From assembly GCF_012030425.1 (NCBI RefSeq), contig NZ_JAAUVN010000001.1, positions 496,001 through 560,000 of the forward strand: a stretch of DNA of 64,000 bases, in the 5' to 3' direction. Positions 26,665 through 36,224 of this stretch are shown piece after piece. The notes beneath the pieces were generated by a model. That model did not search any database. It had not been told where the DNA came from and saw nothing but the letters and a program-made list of their open reading frames with translations. A program made the translations under genes and the position numbers. This DNA comes from Sphingobacterium sp. B16(2022). Its GTDB lineage: Bacteria; Bacteroidota; Bacteroidia; Sphingobacteriales; Sphingobacteriaceae. Every line of letters starts with the position of its first letter. The first letter of the stretch is position 1.

Positions 26665-27768
26665 TCAGTTCATAAAAGTATAATCTGTGTATCCTCGGGC
26701 ATCGCCTCCTCCAAATAAAGTATGATTGTCTGATATGTCATTTAAGGGAGCTTCCAATTTAACACGTTGCGGATAATCCGGATTTGTTAAAAATTTCCTT
26801 CCAAAACCTATTAAGTCAACCAAATTGTCTGCTAATAGTTTTTCTCCTTCTTCAGGAGTTTTATTTCCTGTTACGATGATGGTATTTGTGAATTTTTTTC
26901 TCAATTCTAATCTGAATATTTCTGGAATTAAGGGTGCATCTGCCCAATCTGCTTCACAGAGATGGATGTAGGCAATATCTAATTTATTTAATTCCGCCGC
27001 GGCTAACATAATTGTATCAAGTATTTCGGCATCGTCCATATCCTTAAAAGTAATGAACGGAGAAAGACGTACGCCTGTTCTTTCTTTACCTACAGCCATA
27101 ATTACAGCTTTGGTAATCTGAATTAATAATCGAATCCTGTTTTCTTGAGTACCTCCATACGCATCGATTCTTTGATTGGAGTTGCTCCGTAAAAACTGAT
27201 CAATCAAATAACCATTAGCTCCGTGAATTTCTACTCCGTCGAAACCAGCTTCTATTGCATTTTTTGCTCCTTGTGCAAATTCTTGAATGACCACCTCAAT
27301 ATCTTCTTGCGTCATTTCTCTTGGTTCTTCGACAGGTACAAAAGTAGCATCTCCATTGGGTGCACCATCAAATATATAAACATTCGTATCTTTTGCTATT
27401 AATGCCGATGGTGCAATAGGTTGTAATCCGTTAACTTTGGAAGATGAAACTCTTCCAACATGCCACAGTTGTAAAAAGATCTTGCTACCGGCATGATGTA
27501 CGGCTTTTGTTGTTAATTTCCAACCTTCAATTTGTTCTTGGGTATAAATTCCAGGTGTTTTTGCATAGCCCTTTCCTTGTAAAGAAACTTGGGTAGCTTC
27601 TGTGATGATAAGTCCTGCAGATGCTCTTTGGGCATAGTATGTTGCCATTAAAGCATTCGGAATATCGCCGGGTTGTGATGCCCTTGAGCGTGTCATCGGA
27701 GCCATCAGGAAACGGTTTTTTAATGCTATCCCTTTCAGGATATAGGATTCGAAAAGTTTTGTAAACAT
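26665..27768 (-). CDS. Old Yellow Enzyme-type alkene reductase
   Basis: 367 aa FMN-dependent TIM barrel. Substrate-binding His/Asn and the proton-donor Tyr are in place: IHGANGYL gives H182, N185 and Y187. N-terminal LKNRFLMAPMTRSRA and the late FGRKFLTNPD segment are also typical of the NemA/OYE class. It reduces activated C=C bonds or nitro compounds with NAD(P)H. It lies last in a set with a DoxX protein and a quinone-reductase-like dehydrogenase, 67 bp after the latter, consistent with electrophile or quinone detoxification. Confidence 0.93.
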   Translation of the reverse strand: MFTKLFESYILKGIALKNRFLMAPMTRSRASQPGDIPNALMATYYAQRASAGLIITEATQVSLQGKGYAKTPGIYTQEQIEGWKLTTKAVHHAGSKIFLQLWHVGRVSSSKVNGLQPIAPSALIAKDTNVYIFDGAPNGDATFVPVEEPREMTQEDIEVVIQEFAQGAKNAIEAGFDGVEIHGANGYLIDQFLRSNSNQRIDAYGGTQENRIRLLIQITKAVIMAVGKERTGVRLSPFITFKDMDDAEILDTIMLAAAELNKLDIAYIHLCEADWADAPLIPEIFRLELRKKFTNTIIVTGNKTPEEGEKLLADNLVDLIGFGRKFLTNPDYPQRVKLEAPLNDISDNHTLFGGGDARGYTDYTFMN

Positions 27769-27835
27769 TTTATTTCGTTTTGTAAATATTTTATTGATGC
27801 TATTGTGATAAAGCTGGGGTAATCTGTATTTCGGG

Positions 27836-28849
27836 TTAAAATTTTAGTACTACTTTACCGATTGTTTTCCCACTTTCCAATAGACGGTGCGCCTCTTTTA
27901 GGTTATCTGCCGTAAATCCTTCTATGGTCTTATTAAGGGTTGACTGTAAAGTCCGTGCATCTAAGAGTTGGGCAATTTTGTTTAGGATATGATGCTGTTC
28001 TATCAGGTCTTCTGTTTGAAACATGGAACGTGTAAACATGAGCTCCCAATGAAAGCTGACACTTTTGCCTTTTAGCTGGCGGAGGTTTACCGGTTCTGTC
28101 GGATCGCTGATTGAACCTATTTTTCCCTGTGGTTTGATGAGTGCCACCATCGCATCCCAATATTGATTTACATCTACAAAATCTACAATAATATCTACCG
28201 AATCAAAACCGGTATTTCTTACTTCGTTCACTAAATCTTTGTGGTTCACAACATAGTCTGCTCCAAGTTTTTTGCACCATTCAATTGTGTCTGGTCTCGA
28301 TGCTGTTGCAATAACTTGTAATCCTAAAATGTTTTTAGCCAATTGTATGGCCACGGAACCCACGCCACCTGCACCGCCGATAATCAATATGGACTTACCT
28401 TTGTCTTTGTCAGGATCCAGTCGTAAACGGTCAAACAAAATTTCGTAGGCCGTAAGCGCCGTTAAAGGCATTGCAGCAGCTTCTGCAACGCTTATCTTTT
28501 GTGGAGCAAAGCCAACAATGCGCTCGTCCACCAATTGATACTCCTGATTGGAACCGTCTTTTGTAATGTCTCCTGCGTAGAAAACATGATCTCCTTTTTT
28601 GAAAAGCGTCGCTTTATCTCCAATTTCTTCCACAGTACCTACAGCATCCCAACCAATGATTTTTGGTTCATTCAAGACGTTGTCTTTTGCGGCGCCCTGT
28701 CTAATTTTATAATCGACCGGGTTGATGGAGATGGCCTCGATTTTTACTAAAATATCATGTCCTGTTGGTAGAACTATTTCTTTTTCAAATTCAATGAAGC
28801 TTTCTACTTCGTTGATAGGTAATGATTTTTTAAATCCTATTGCTTTCAT
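27836..28849 (-). CDS. zinc-type alcohol dehydrogenase-like / quinone reductase (MDR family)
   Basis: 337 aa from the ATG at 28849 (MKAIGFK), the usual N-terminus of the family; a 13-residue longer form would overlap the previous gene more. GroES-like part with SINPVDYKIRQG, NADP-binding Rossmann segment IIGGAGGVGSVAIQLAK and ATASR. Catalytic zinc ligands are absent, as in ZADH/quinone-reductase members. It reduces quinones or enones with NADPH. The start overlaps the DoxX gene by 20 bp, so they are coupled. Confidence 0.9.
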   Translation of the reverse strand: MKAIGFKKSLPINEVESFIEFEKEIVLPTGHDILVKIEAISINPVDYKIRQGAAKDNVLNEPKIIGWDAVGTVEEIGDKATLFKKGDHVFYAGDITKDGSNQEYQLVDERIVGFAPQKISVAEAAAMPLTALTAYEILFDRLRLDPDKDKGKSILIIGGAGGVGSVAIQLAKNILGLQVIATASRPDTIEWCKKLGADYVVNHKDLVNEVRNTGFDSVDIIVDFVDVNQYWDAMVALIKPQGKIGSISDPTEPVNLRQLKGKSVSFHWELMFTRSMFQTEDLIEQHHILNKIAQLLDARTLQSTLNKTIEGFTADNLKEAHRLLESGKTIGKVVLKF

Positions 28850-29264
28850 TTTGTCTAATTTTGTTTTTAAATAAGTGGTCTGCGGCATAACTGTTATTAT
28901 TTATTTGGGTAATCAATTGGTAAAAAAACAAGGCATAAATCATTTGTATACCCATTGCTTCCCAATTTTCAATGGTGCTGCTTCCAAATAGTAATAAAAT
29001 AATAAGGATAGCACCAGCAACACTTGTGCGATATGTAAATAAGCCAATGATGAGCAGTAATCCAATGAGGAATTCTGCGAAAGGCAAAGCCAGTCCGAAT
29101 ATTTTGATCGAAAAGGAAGGAAGCCAGCTTTTTTGAAAATTGGTCACCATGTTATCACTAAAAGCATCAAGTTTTGGAATACGCGCTAAGCCGTGTCCCA
29201 GCATATTGACACCCATTGCTACTCGCAGTAAAGCATAGGCGACCAAAGAATTATTTGTCTTCAT
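28830..29264 (-). CDS. DoxX-family membrane protein
   Basis: 144 aa, four membrane helices. The first carries LLRVAMGVNMLGHGLARI; the second has FGLALPFAEFLIGLLLIIGL, both typical of DoxX. Such proteins sit beside redox enzymes and are linked to oxidative stress or sulfur metabolism. It is the first gene of the DoxX, MDR, OYE set. Confidence 0.88.
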   Translation of the reverse strand: MKTNNSLVAYALLRVAMGVNMLGHGLARIPKLDAFSDNMVTNFQKSWLPSFSIKIFGLALPFAEFLIGLLLIIGLFTYRTSVAGAILIILLLFGSSTIENWEAMGIQMIYALFFYQLITQINNNSYAADHLFKNKIRQNESNRI

Positions 29265-29661
29265 ATCTGTTTTGATTTATATCGATTTAATTTTTCAATA
29301 GTTTTAAATTACAGTACAAAATTAGAGTCGCAAGGCTAGGGGTTTTAGTAAATTTAAATGTTTTTTTTGTATAAATTCATTGTTATGAACTGAATAGATC
29401 TGGATACGGAGGTGATGCAATCTATTGCAGGTGCCAGATCTGATCGCTGGGGTGAAATATTTGGGACGAAGTTATCGGAATGCAGAAAATGATGCTGTAA
29501 TAAGTATAAACTATTAGGATAGGTGGTTTATGCCTGTTGGCTTCACACAAATACTTGATTTTACCGTTAGCAGAACTTTGCTAGCGATACGTTGTTATCA
29601 TTGCGAATATGTGATGCGGTGTTTATAAGAATTGAGGTATTTCCCGGAAAGAACCTATTTT
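29265..29661. other. intergenic region, no gene seen
   Basis: First part of a 706-bp gap between divergent genes. It must hold the promoter of the DoxX operon, but no clear box, repeat or ORF was found. Confidence 0.35.
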
Positions 29662-29670
29662 TAAAATTTT

Positions 29671-29903
29671 AGCGAAACAATAGTCGAGCTGAAATTTGGA
29701 CCATATGATCTTTTATTCAACATGAATGAGGAGGAGAGCGAGACTACCTTTTTTTAAGGTTTCCTCATGGAAAAATTGTTGGAGAGCATAATACTTGGAT
29801 CATCAAGATCGATCACTCGGAGAATATTATTAAAGCTCATGGGAAACTGAAAATAACCTGTAGGACACAATGTAAAAATCGACCTTCCACAGTATGCCGA
29901 TAG
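29671..29903 (+). pseudogene. possible gene relic broken at a T7 tract
   Basis: A frame reading SETIVELKFGPYDLL and NEEESETTFF stops at TAA right after seven T (29749-29755). With eight T it would continue as LRFPHGKIVGEHNTW and onward to a TAG at 29901, about 77 codons with plausible amino-acid make-up. No start codon or recognised family was found, so this may be chance. Confidence 0.3.
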
Positions 29904-29970
29904 CATATTTGATGGAAAGTAAAATCAGTAGAAAGTTGACGTATAAAATTAATCAATAGCCTTAAATTGT

Positions 29971-31683
29971 ATGGACAATCAAAAATTAAGTTCCATTGCG
30001 CTGATTGGTGGGGGGCCAGCCGCTTTATTTATGTTAAAGGAGATTGTCAACCAAAATCTTGCGGTTGAACATATCTCCATTTTCGAAAAAAATGAACGTT
30101 TGGGAGTTGGAATGCCTTATGGTAAATATGGGGCCCGTAAGGAACACTTGGCCAATGTTTCGGCCAACGAAATTCCAGCATTAATTGACGACGTCCCAAC
30201 TTATCTGTCACGTTATGCTGGAACTGATTTTCCGGATTACTATGCGCATGGTAAATCCAATCCCTATCAGGTTTTACCAAGACTTCTTTTAGGGGATTAT
30301 CTTGAAAATCAATTTCACCAATACATAGCCTTAGCCATCAAGCGTAAAATAAAGGTGGACGTTTTTACCGAGACCGAAGTGATTGATCTGGTATATGACA
30401 GGGCAAATGAATTTTACTCCGTATTTACGGCCACTGATGATGAATATGAAGCTGAAATAGTTGTTATCTGTACCGGGCATTATTGGCCCGAAACTTTTGA
30501 AGGAAAGATAAAAGGCTGGTACGATTCGCCCTATCCACCTACTAAATTTGATCAAATGACTAATTTTCCGGTCGCTATTAAGGGTGCTTCTCTAACTGCT
30601 GTCGATGCCGTAAAGACATTATCTCGTCTGAACGGCCGTTATATCGTTGAGAATGATCAGGTGAGTTATGTGCTGCATGAAGAATCGCCCAATTTTTCGA
30701 TCCATTTATTTTCCACAGGAGGTTATCTACCTGCACTGCGTTTTCATTCGGAAGAGGAACCTTATGCGGTATCCTGGTCCATGACACTGGATGAGATTTA
30801 TGAATACAAAGAGAAAAATGACGGTTTTGTAGATCTTAACTACGTTTTTGAGCGAAATTTCAAATGTCCGTTGCAGAAAAGTGATCCTGCTTTTTATGAA
30901 AAGATAAAAGAAATGACGATTGAGGAGTTTGTGGAAGAAATGCTGCGCATCCGAAATGAACTTGACAGTTTTACGCTTTTTAGAGCGGAATATCTCGAAG
31001 CAAAAAAATCCATTGACAGAAGGCAGTCGATATCCTGGAAGGAAAAACTGGCTGCTTTTAGCTATGCCATGAACTATCCTGCTAAACACTTCTCTGCAGA
31101 AGATATGCTTCGGTTGCGGAGGGTTTTATTGCCGCTCATCAGTGTGATTATTGCTTCTTTGCCTCAGGAATCCTACAGAGAAATTATTGCTTTGTATGAA
31201 GCTGGTGTCATTGACCATATTCAAGTCGATAAAGCAAGTCAGGTAGACCCTCATCATGATTTCGGTGCCATTTATAGCTACATGGACACTGAGGGTAAAC
31301 AAAAGAAAACGCATTATAAATTATATGTTGACGGTACAGGACAACAACCATTGGAATTTAATGACATGCCGTTTGAAGGGATCAAAAACGAAGGTCTGAT
31401 CAGTACAGGATACCTGAATTTTAAGAATAAGGCTGAAGGGGAGAAGTATTTTAACGAAAAGGGTTATCATGTGAAAAGCAGTACTAACAATTTTTATATG
31501 CAGGTAAAGGGACTGAGTATTAATGACCATTTTCAGGCACTTGATGCTTTTGGAAGTGCTACTAAAAATCTATTTATTATGGCTGTACCATTTATTGGCG
31601 GGCTGAATCCGGATTATTCAGGTCTTGACTTCTGTGACACTGCAAGTGAGCGTATAGTGAAGTTCATAAAGAATAAGGGGTGA
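29971..31683 (+). CDS. FAD/NAD(P)-binding protein (NAD_binding_9 type)
   Basis: 570 aa, cytoplasmic. N-terminal dinucleotide-binding loop ALIGGGPAALF (G13-G15), acidic end of strand 2 (SIFEKNE), then LGVGMPYG and HLANVSANEIP, characteristic of the FAD/NAD(P)-binding family; an ICTGHYWPE segment follows. The long central helical part fits the family. Substrate unknown. Stand-alone gene facing convergent GNAT gene, 16 bp apart, with no obvious terminator. Confidence 0.82.
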   Translation: MDNQKLSSIALIGGGPAALFMLKEIVNQNLAVEHISIFEKNERLGVGMPYGKYGARKEHLANVSANEIPALIDDVPTYLSRYAGTDFPDYYAHGKSNPYQVLPRLLLGDYLENQFHQYIALAIKRKIKVDVFTETEVIDLVYDRANEFYSVFTATDDEYEAEIVVICTGHYWPETFEGKIKGWYDSPYPPTKFDQMTNFPVAIKGASLTAVDAVKTLSRLNGRYIVENDQVSYVLHEESPNFSIHLFSTGGYLPALRFHSEEEPYAVSWSMTLDEIYEYKEKNDGFVDLNYVFERNFKCPLQKSDPAFYEKIKEMTIEEFVEEMLRIRNELDSFTLFRAEYLEAKKSIDRRQSISWKEKLAAFSYAMNYPAKHFSAEDMLRLRRVLLPLISVIIASLPQESYREIIALYEAGVIDHIQVDKASQVDPHHDFGAIYSYMDTEGKQKKTHYKLYVDGTGQQPLEFNDMPFEGIKNEGLISTGYLNFKNKAEGEKYFNEKGYHVKSSTNNFYMQVKGLSINDHFQALDAFGSATKNLFIMAVPFIGGLNPDYSGLDFCDTASERIVKFIKNKG

Positions 31684-31699
31684 GATTTTTGTTTTAAGA

Positions 31700-32134
31700 T
31701 TATTTGGCCTTTATCCATTCCATTCGGCAGTCTGTTGCGCCTGTATTTTCGTCCAACATTTCTTCGATAATCCGAAAACCGTGTTTCTGATAAAAATGGA
31801 TTGCTTGTTCATTCAAGGCGTACACATTTAACGAAAGCTGATCACATTTTGTCTTTATGAACTGCAGAAGTGCAGAACCGTATCCTTCTCCTTGATGAGC
31901 AGGACTTATAAATAAGGCTGCAATATGATCGTCTACGACTGATAGAAAACCTTTAATACTATTCGATTCATCTTCCAAAATCCATGTTTTACTGGATGGT
32001 AAATAAATATCTTTCATCTTTTGAGCGCTATTGATCCAGAAGGATGAATCTATAAAATGATGTGCTTTTATTGAAGCTTCCAGCCAGATATCAATTAAAT
32101 GACTGTAGTCATCTTGTACAGCAATTCTTATCAT
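31700..32134 (-). CDS. GNAT acetyltransferase
   Basis: 144 aa with the acetyl-CoA loop HQGEGYGSALL (Q/RxxGxG/A type) and C-terminal NEQAIHFYQKHGFRI. N-acetyltransferase resembling YjaB/RimI-like proteins; substrate not inferable. One of three GNAT genes within about 4 kb. Confidence 0.88.
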   Translation of the reverse strand: MIRIAVQDDYSHLIDIWLEASIKAHHFIDSSFWINSAQKMKDIYLPSSKTWILEDESNSIKGFLSVVDDHIAALFISPAHQGEGYGSALLQFIKTKCDQLSLNVYALNEQAIHFYQKHGFRIIEEMLDENTGATDCRMEWIKAK

Positions 32135-32210
32135 ATTAAATTCTTAAGGGTTTTAAGTCGTTCCATATATTTTAATTTAACGATAGCGTTTTATTGAAAT
32201 CAATAACCTG

Positions 32211-32678
32211 CTATTTTATTTTCATTCGCATAGATTTACTAAAGGTTTCAAAACCTTCACGCAGATACAATGCCTCTGCTAAGGTGTTTTTTGCCAGTAC
32301 ACTTAGTTCTAGATAATCTGCTTCCTGCTCTTTTGCCCATTGCTTGATGCGGTCAATCAATGCTTTTCCAATTCCTTTTCCGCGCATATTCTGATCAACC
32401 ACAATATCCATTAAATACATGCATTTTAACGGAACAAAACAATTATAGGGCGGGCTTTCCTCTAATTTTGCAATGGCAAAACCTTTTGCCTCTCCATCTA
32501 TAGTGTAAATGAATGCAACAAAATTATCTGCTGCGGCAACTACTTGCTGAAGAAAAGCTTCATCCTGAAGGGCAGGCTGAAGGTAATCCGGTTCATAGTT
32601 TGCCAGCTGTTCAAATAGCAGGGAATAAAGTATTTTTATCTGTGGAAGATCTGCCGGTGTTGCTTTTCTAATATCCAT
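32211..32678 (-). CDS. GNAT acetyltransferase
   Basis: 155 aa. Acetyl-CoA loop RGKGIGKALI preceded by MDIVVDQNM, and C-terminal ALYLREGFETFSK typical of GNAT. The N-terminus IRKATPADLPQI is also standard. Substrate unknown. It lies between another GNAT and the chloramphenicol acetyltransferase gene in the same direction. Confidence 0.9.
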   Translation of the reverse strand: MDIRKATPADLPQIKILYSLLFEQLANYEPDYLQPALQDEAFLQQVVAAADNFVAFIYTIDGEAKGFAIAKLEESPPYNCFVPLKCMYLMDIVVDQNMRGKGIGKALIDRIKQWAKEQEADYLELSVLAKNTLAEALYLREGFETFSKSMRMKIK

Positions 32679-32724
32679 ATGTTTTTCGAGCTAAATTAAA
32701 ATCGATTTCATTATCTTTTTAGCT

Positions 32725-33372
32725 TTATTTAAGTTTTTGAATGGTCGTGCAAAATTCCTGTAAGGTGTTGATCAATTTGGCAACATGTAGGCCATCGCAA
32801 ACGGCATGGTGCACTTGTACGGCCAATGGCATAAGGATTTTGTTTCCTTCCGTCTGGTATTTTCCAAAAGTAAAACTGGGGGCAAAATAGTCCGTAAAAT
32901 CAGCAATATTGAGGTTAAAACTCTCAAAATGAATCCACGGAAGTGCCGAAATATTAAAATGATTTTTGGGAGCTTTTTCAGGGAGGAAGCTCCTATTGTT
33001 TTCATTTCTTTGAAGGACCGCGTTATAGCTGGCTATAAAATCCTGGAAGCTGGCCGTATAGGGTACAGAAAGTGCAGAAAAAGTTTCTGTGTCCTGATGA
33101 AGGACGGTATAAACCGGGTTTACAGAATCCCAAATAATCAAGTCACCATCTTTCATTGCCATTTTAAACTCAGGATGTTGGTTCACGGCTTTTGACAGCA
33201 GATAAATCATCACAGGATAAAATTTAAATCCCTGTTCTTTTACAAAAGGAATAACCGCTGAAATATCTAATTTAACGGTCAAACTGAATCCGCACTTTAT
33301 CGCATCACGATAAGCATCAAAGTGTTCCTTCCGGTTCCACTTTTCTATATTTACTGTTTTGTATGCTGTCAT
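32725..33372 (-). CDS. catA: type A chloramphenicol O-acetyltransferase
   Basis: 215 aa, matching the 213-219 aa of CatA enzymes. The active-site motif QVHHAVCDGLH is intact (catalytic H189, D193), with WNRKEHF near the N-terminus (conserved Arg), AMKDGDLIIWDSV, SALPWIHFESFNLN (with the active-site Ser) and FGKYQTEGNKILMPLA, very close to classical CatI/CatIII. It transfers acetyl from acetyl-CoA to the drug's 3-hydroxyl. No mobile element is next to it, so it may be an intrinsic chromosomal gene; expression not predictable. Confidence 0.92.
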   Translation of the reverse strand: MTAYKTVNIEKWNRKEHFDAYRDAIKCGFSLTVKLDISAVIPFVKEQGFKFYPVMIYLLSKAVNQHPEFKMAMKDGDLIIWDSVNPVYTVLHQDTETFSALSVPYTASFQDFIASYNAVLQRNENNRSFLPEKAPKNHFNISALPWIHFESFNLNIADFTDYFAPSFTFGKYQTEGNKILMPLAVQVHHAVCDGLHVAKLINTLQEFCTTIQKLK

Positions 33373-33606
33373 GATCGTATTGTTTTTTAATAGGTGTATT
33401 TTTATACGCCTAGTTTGTTTTGAGTTATTGGATACAAGTTACAAAATATGCCAGACAAGAACGAAATGTGAAATTCTACGCAGAGAAATTGTATTTAGCG
33501 CCACATTGTTTAACCACATTATGAAAGTCGGAACTGGAAAATGCATGTTGCAGAGGATTGGCCATGTGGTTGTAATACAGGCTAAATCAGTATCGCCATT
33601 CAGGTA

Positions 33607-34689
33607 TCAACTTGATATTTTTCTCATCAGCGTTTCCAAGGGGCCATTCTTATATTTTGTCTTCCATATTTTGCTGAAATAGTAACTGAAGATAAAATAT
33701 ACTATAGAGAATGTTAATATCCACAAGGGGTGTACAGAATCTGTTTGATTGATCTTTGCTCCATAGGGTTTACCGGAGAGGAGTGAAAAAATAATCATTC
33801 CGATGGTTAAGTGCGCGATGTAATGGGTGAGGGTCATTTGTCCAGTTATTGCTAAATTTTGGATAAATTTATTTTCTAAAAAAAACGAACTGCTATACAT
33901 GAAACCTGCGATCAGCATCAGTCCAAAACCTATTGTGCTCAACAAAAATGGTAAAAGGGGAGGAAGGTAATCTGCAGTAATGATCTCTATCAATTCTTTA
34001 TTGGTAAAAATATTTTGAGCGCAGATCTGTAATATGGTAACGGGTATAAAAAGTGCTGCTCCTAATAGAAATACCCTTTTTTTGGTGATCAATAATGTCC
34101 AATTTAATCTGCCGAGATACATTCCGGTGGTAAAATAGGCTATCCAAGGAAAAACACTGTTCCAGCCATTGTAAAATGTGTTTCGTATAAATCCCGGTAT
34201 CGACCATAGATCGGTATATTCAAGAGTATCAAAGTTCCATCCTTTTTCGAATGGAATAATAAGCAGTAACACATGGAAAACCAAGATTGATAGAATACTA
34301 GCGATCAGGTAATATCTTGTGGGTAAAAATAAAAGAAAAGTGGCAATGAATAGGTATAATCCATAGAAATGCAGGATATCTGCTGGCCACCATATGCTGA
34401 GCAACAATCCTAAAACGAATAGGAACAATGCTCTTTTTAAAACAGTATGTCTTAGTTTTTTCCTCTCTTCGGCCGTATAATGTGGTATATTGGTCATCAA
34501 AGCTATTCCCATTCCTGCAAGCATGACAAATATAGTACTTGAATTTCCACTGAAAAGTGATAGAAATTTTCCGACCGGACTTGTGTCGTTATAATTCCCA
34601 AACACCATATTAAAGTTGACAATATACATTCCAAAAATGGCATATGCTCTAGCTAAATCAAACCCAATAATTCTACTTTTGTTACCCAT
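33607..34689 (-). CDS. DUF418-type multi-pass membrane protein
   Basis: 360 aa with about 9-10 hydrophobic helices. The N-terminus RIIGFDLARAYAIFGMYIVN and C-terminal GPLETLMRKIS match the DUF418 family, related to membrane acyltransferases of the heparan N-acetyltransferase kind. It might acylate a cell-envelope sugar (inference). Neighbours are CatA and a Crp-type regulator, all on the minus strand. Confidence 0.8.
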   Translation of the reverse strand: MGNKSRIIGFDLARAYAIFGMYIVNFNMVFGNYNDTSPVGKFLSLFSGNSSTIFVMLAGMGIALMTNIPHYTAEERKKLRHTVLKRALFLFVLGLLLSIWWPADILHFYGLYLFIATFLLFLPTRYYLIASILSILVFHVLLLIIPFEKGWNFDTLEYTDLWSIPGFIRNTFYNGWNSVFPWIAYFTTGMYLGRLNWTLLITKKRVFLLGAALFIPVTILQICAQNIFTNKELIEIITADYLPPLLPFLLSTIGFGLMLIAGFMYSSSFFLENKFIQNLAITGQMTLTHYIAHLTIGMIIFSLLSGKPYGAKINQTDSVHPLWILTFSIVYFIFSYYFSKIWKTKYKNGPLETLMRKISS

Positions 34690-34762
34690 AATATTGAATG
34701 TTTAAATGAAAATTCAAATTTCTAAGATTGAATCTGCATTCCATTTGATTTAGGTCAAATAA

Positions 34763-35335
34763 TCAAATTTTGGATCTGATTCTGCTCAGTGTTTCCATGG
34801 ATATGCCTAAATAAGAAGCAATATAGGTAAGTGGAACTTCAAGAATAATGTGAGGCTGTTGCCGGAGTAACTGTAAGTATCTCTCAGTTGCATTGCGTGT
34901 TCGAAATTCAAATAACCTTTTTTCGAGCCACATCGCATAATATTCTGTCATCATCAGATCAAGTTCAACCAGTTTTGGGAACTTTGCTTTAAGCATCTGA
35001 AATGATTGCGCCTCGGTCTGGTAAACCGTTACATCTGTGACGGCTTGAATAAATTCTTTACTGGGTTTTTGAAGTACATAGCTATCAAATGAAACCGCAA
35101 TATCATGTTCAAAAATAAGCTCGGTTGTAATTTCCTTCGTATCATTCCAATAGAATTTTCGTAGGATTCCCTGTTCAATCCAGAAACTATACCGACATAG
35201 TTTATCTTGATGTAAGAGAAATTCCCCTTTTTTATATCTTTTTAATTCTCGAATATTTTCTAAAGCGGATAAGGTTTCAGAATCTAAATTTTGAATCAGT
35301 TCATCTATTTTTTTGAGTTGTATTTCTTCGGTCAT
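34763..35335 (-). CDS. Crp/Fnr-family regulator
   Basis: 190 aa: an N-terminal cyclic-nucleotide-binding-like beta roll (RYKKGEFLLHQDKLCRYSFWIEQGILRKFY) and a C-terminal winged helix with recognition segment YIASYLGISMETLSRIRSKI. The Arg/Ser residues that contact cAMP are not evident, so the ligand is unclear; no Cys cluster for iron-sulfur. Typical of Bacteroidota Crp-like regulators. It may control the downstream DUF418 gene. Confidence 0.9.
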   Translation of the reverse strand: MTEEIQLKKIDELIQNLDSETLSALENIRELKRYKKGEFLLHQDKLCRYSFWIEQGILRKFYWNDTKEITTELIFEHDIAVSFDSYVLQKPSKEFIQAVTDVTVYQTEAQSFQMLKAKFPKLVELDLMMTEYYAMWLEKRLFEFRTRNATERYLQLLRQQPHIILEVPLTYIASYLGISMETLSRIRSKI

Positions 35336-35413
35336 ATCCGCATGGTCTTTTTCATTTTGTTATGGCAAGCTAAACTACGCTAAAATAATGAGGCGTTTGG
35401 GTTAAAAGCAAGA

Positions 35414-35836
35414 TTATAATCCCATATGTAAAATCGGATATGCTTTGCCTTGTCCATCAATTTCGGATCTGTTCAGTATCTGAAATCCGATATGCGTATA
35501 AAATCCAACGGCTTGTAAATTTTGTTCATTAACATCCACTTTGGAGATCTTGAAATGATCTATACCGTGGGTCACCAGCTTTTTTCCGATTCCCTTGCCG
35601 CGAGCATTATGGTGAATAAATAGCATTTCAAGATTTTCACCAGAAATCCCCATAAATCCAATTAAAGTCCCATTGTCATCATATCCAAATAGTTTAACAT
35701 GTTCAAAATAATTTGGGATATGTTCTTTATAATAATTGAAATCTTCTTCTTTAAGAAAATCGTGTGTATTTGATACTGCACTCTCCCATATTTTTATCAG
35801 AGTGGGATAATCTGTTATGTTAATTTTTCTAATCAT
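35414..35836 (-). CDS. GNAT acetyltransferase (YjaB-like)
   Basis: 140 aa with the loop ARGKGIGKKLV and VDVNEQNLQAVGFYTHIGF. The N-terminus IRKINITDYPTLIKIWESAV and MLFIHHNA resemble YjaB-type GNATs. Unknown substrate; single gene with its own intergenic spaces. Confidence 0.88.
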   Translation of the reverse strand: MIRKINITDYPTLIKIWESAVSNTHDFLKEEDFNYYKEHIPNYFEHVKLFGYDDNGTLIGFMGISGENLEMLFIHHNARGKGIGKKLVTHGIDHFKISKVDVNEQNLQAVGFYTHIGFQILNRSEIDGQGKAYPILHMGL

Positions 35837-36224
35837 GCTTGTATATATTAGTGAACAAAATTCTGGTATTTTTTACAGTAAACGCTGAACTCAGGTTAAA
35901 AAATGTACTTATATATGCCGCTTAAGGCTTGAGGGGTAATATCCTGATAAGAGGCAATATACTTGAATGGGATATAATTTAATACAGGACCCTATTCATA
36001 GTATGATAATCTAAACCTGATAAAGTTAATGTTTATTGCTGTTCTCTGTTGCGATTCCTTTGATTTGTGCAGTTTTCCCAAGGATATGTGTCAGTTATTA
36101 TCGGTTGAAGCATGCTAACTTTGAATCATTAAAATGTTAGAATGATGGCACAGGAAAATCATAACCTCAAAAGTGGATACAGCCAATCAGTAAAGAGAAA
36201 TTAATTTTATAAAATAACAAGCGC
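35837..36224 (+). other. intergenic region with candidate promoter
   Basis: A perfect -7 box TAACTTTG lies at 36116-36123, about 100 nt before the DUF2938 start. A 20-codon ORF (36143-36205, MMAQENHNLKSGYS...) follows, with no known relatives; it may be leader or chance. Nothing else seen. Confidence 0.35.
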
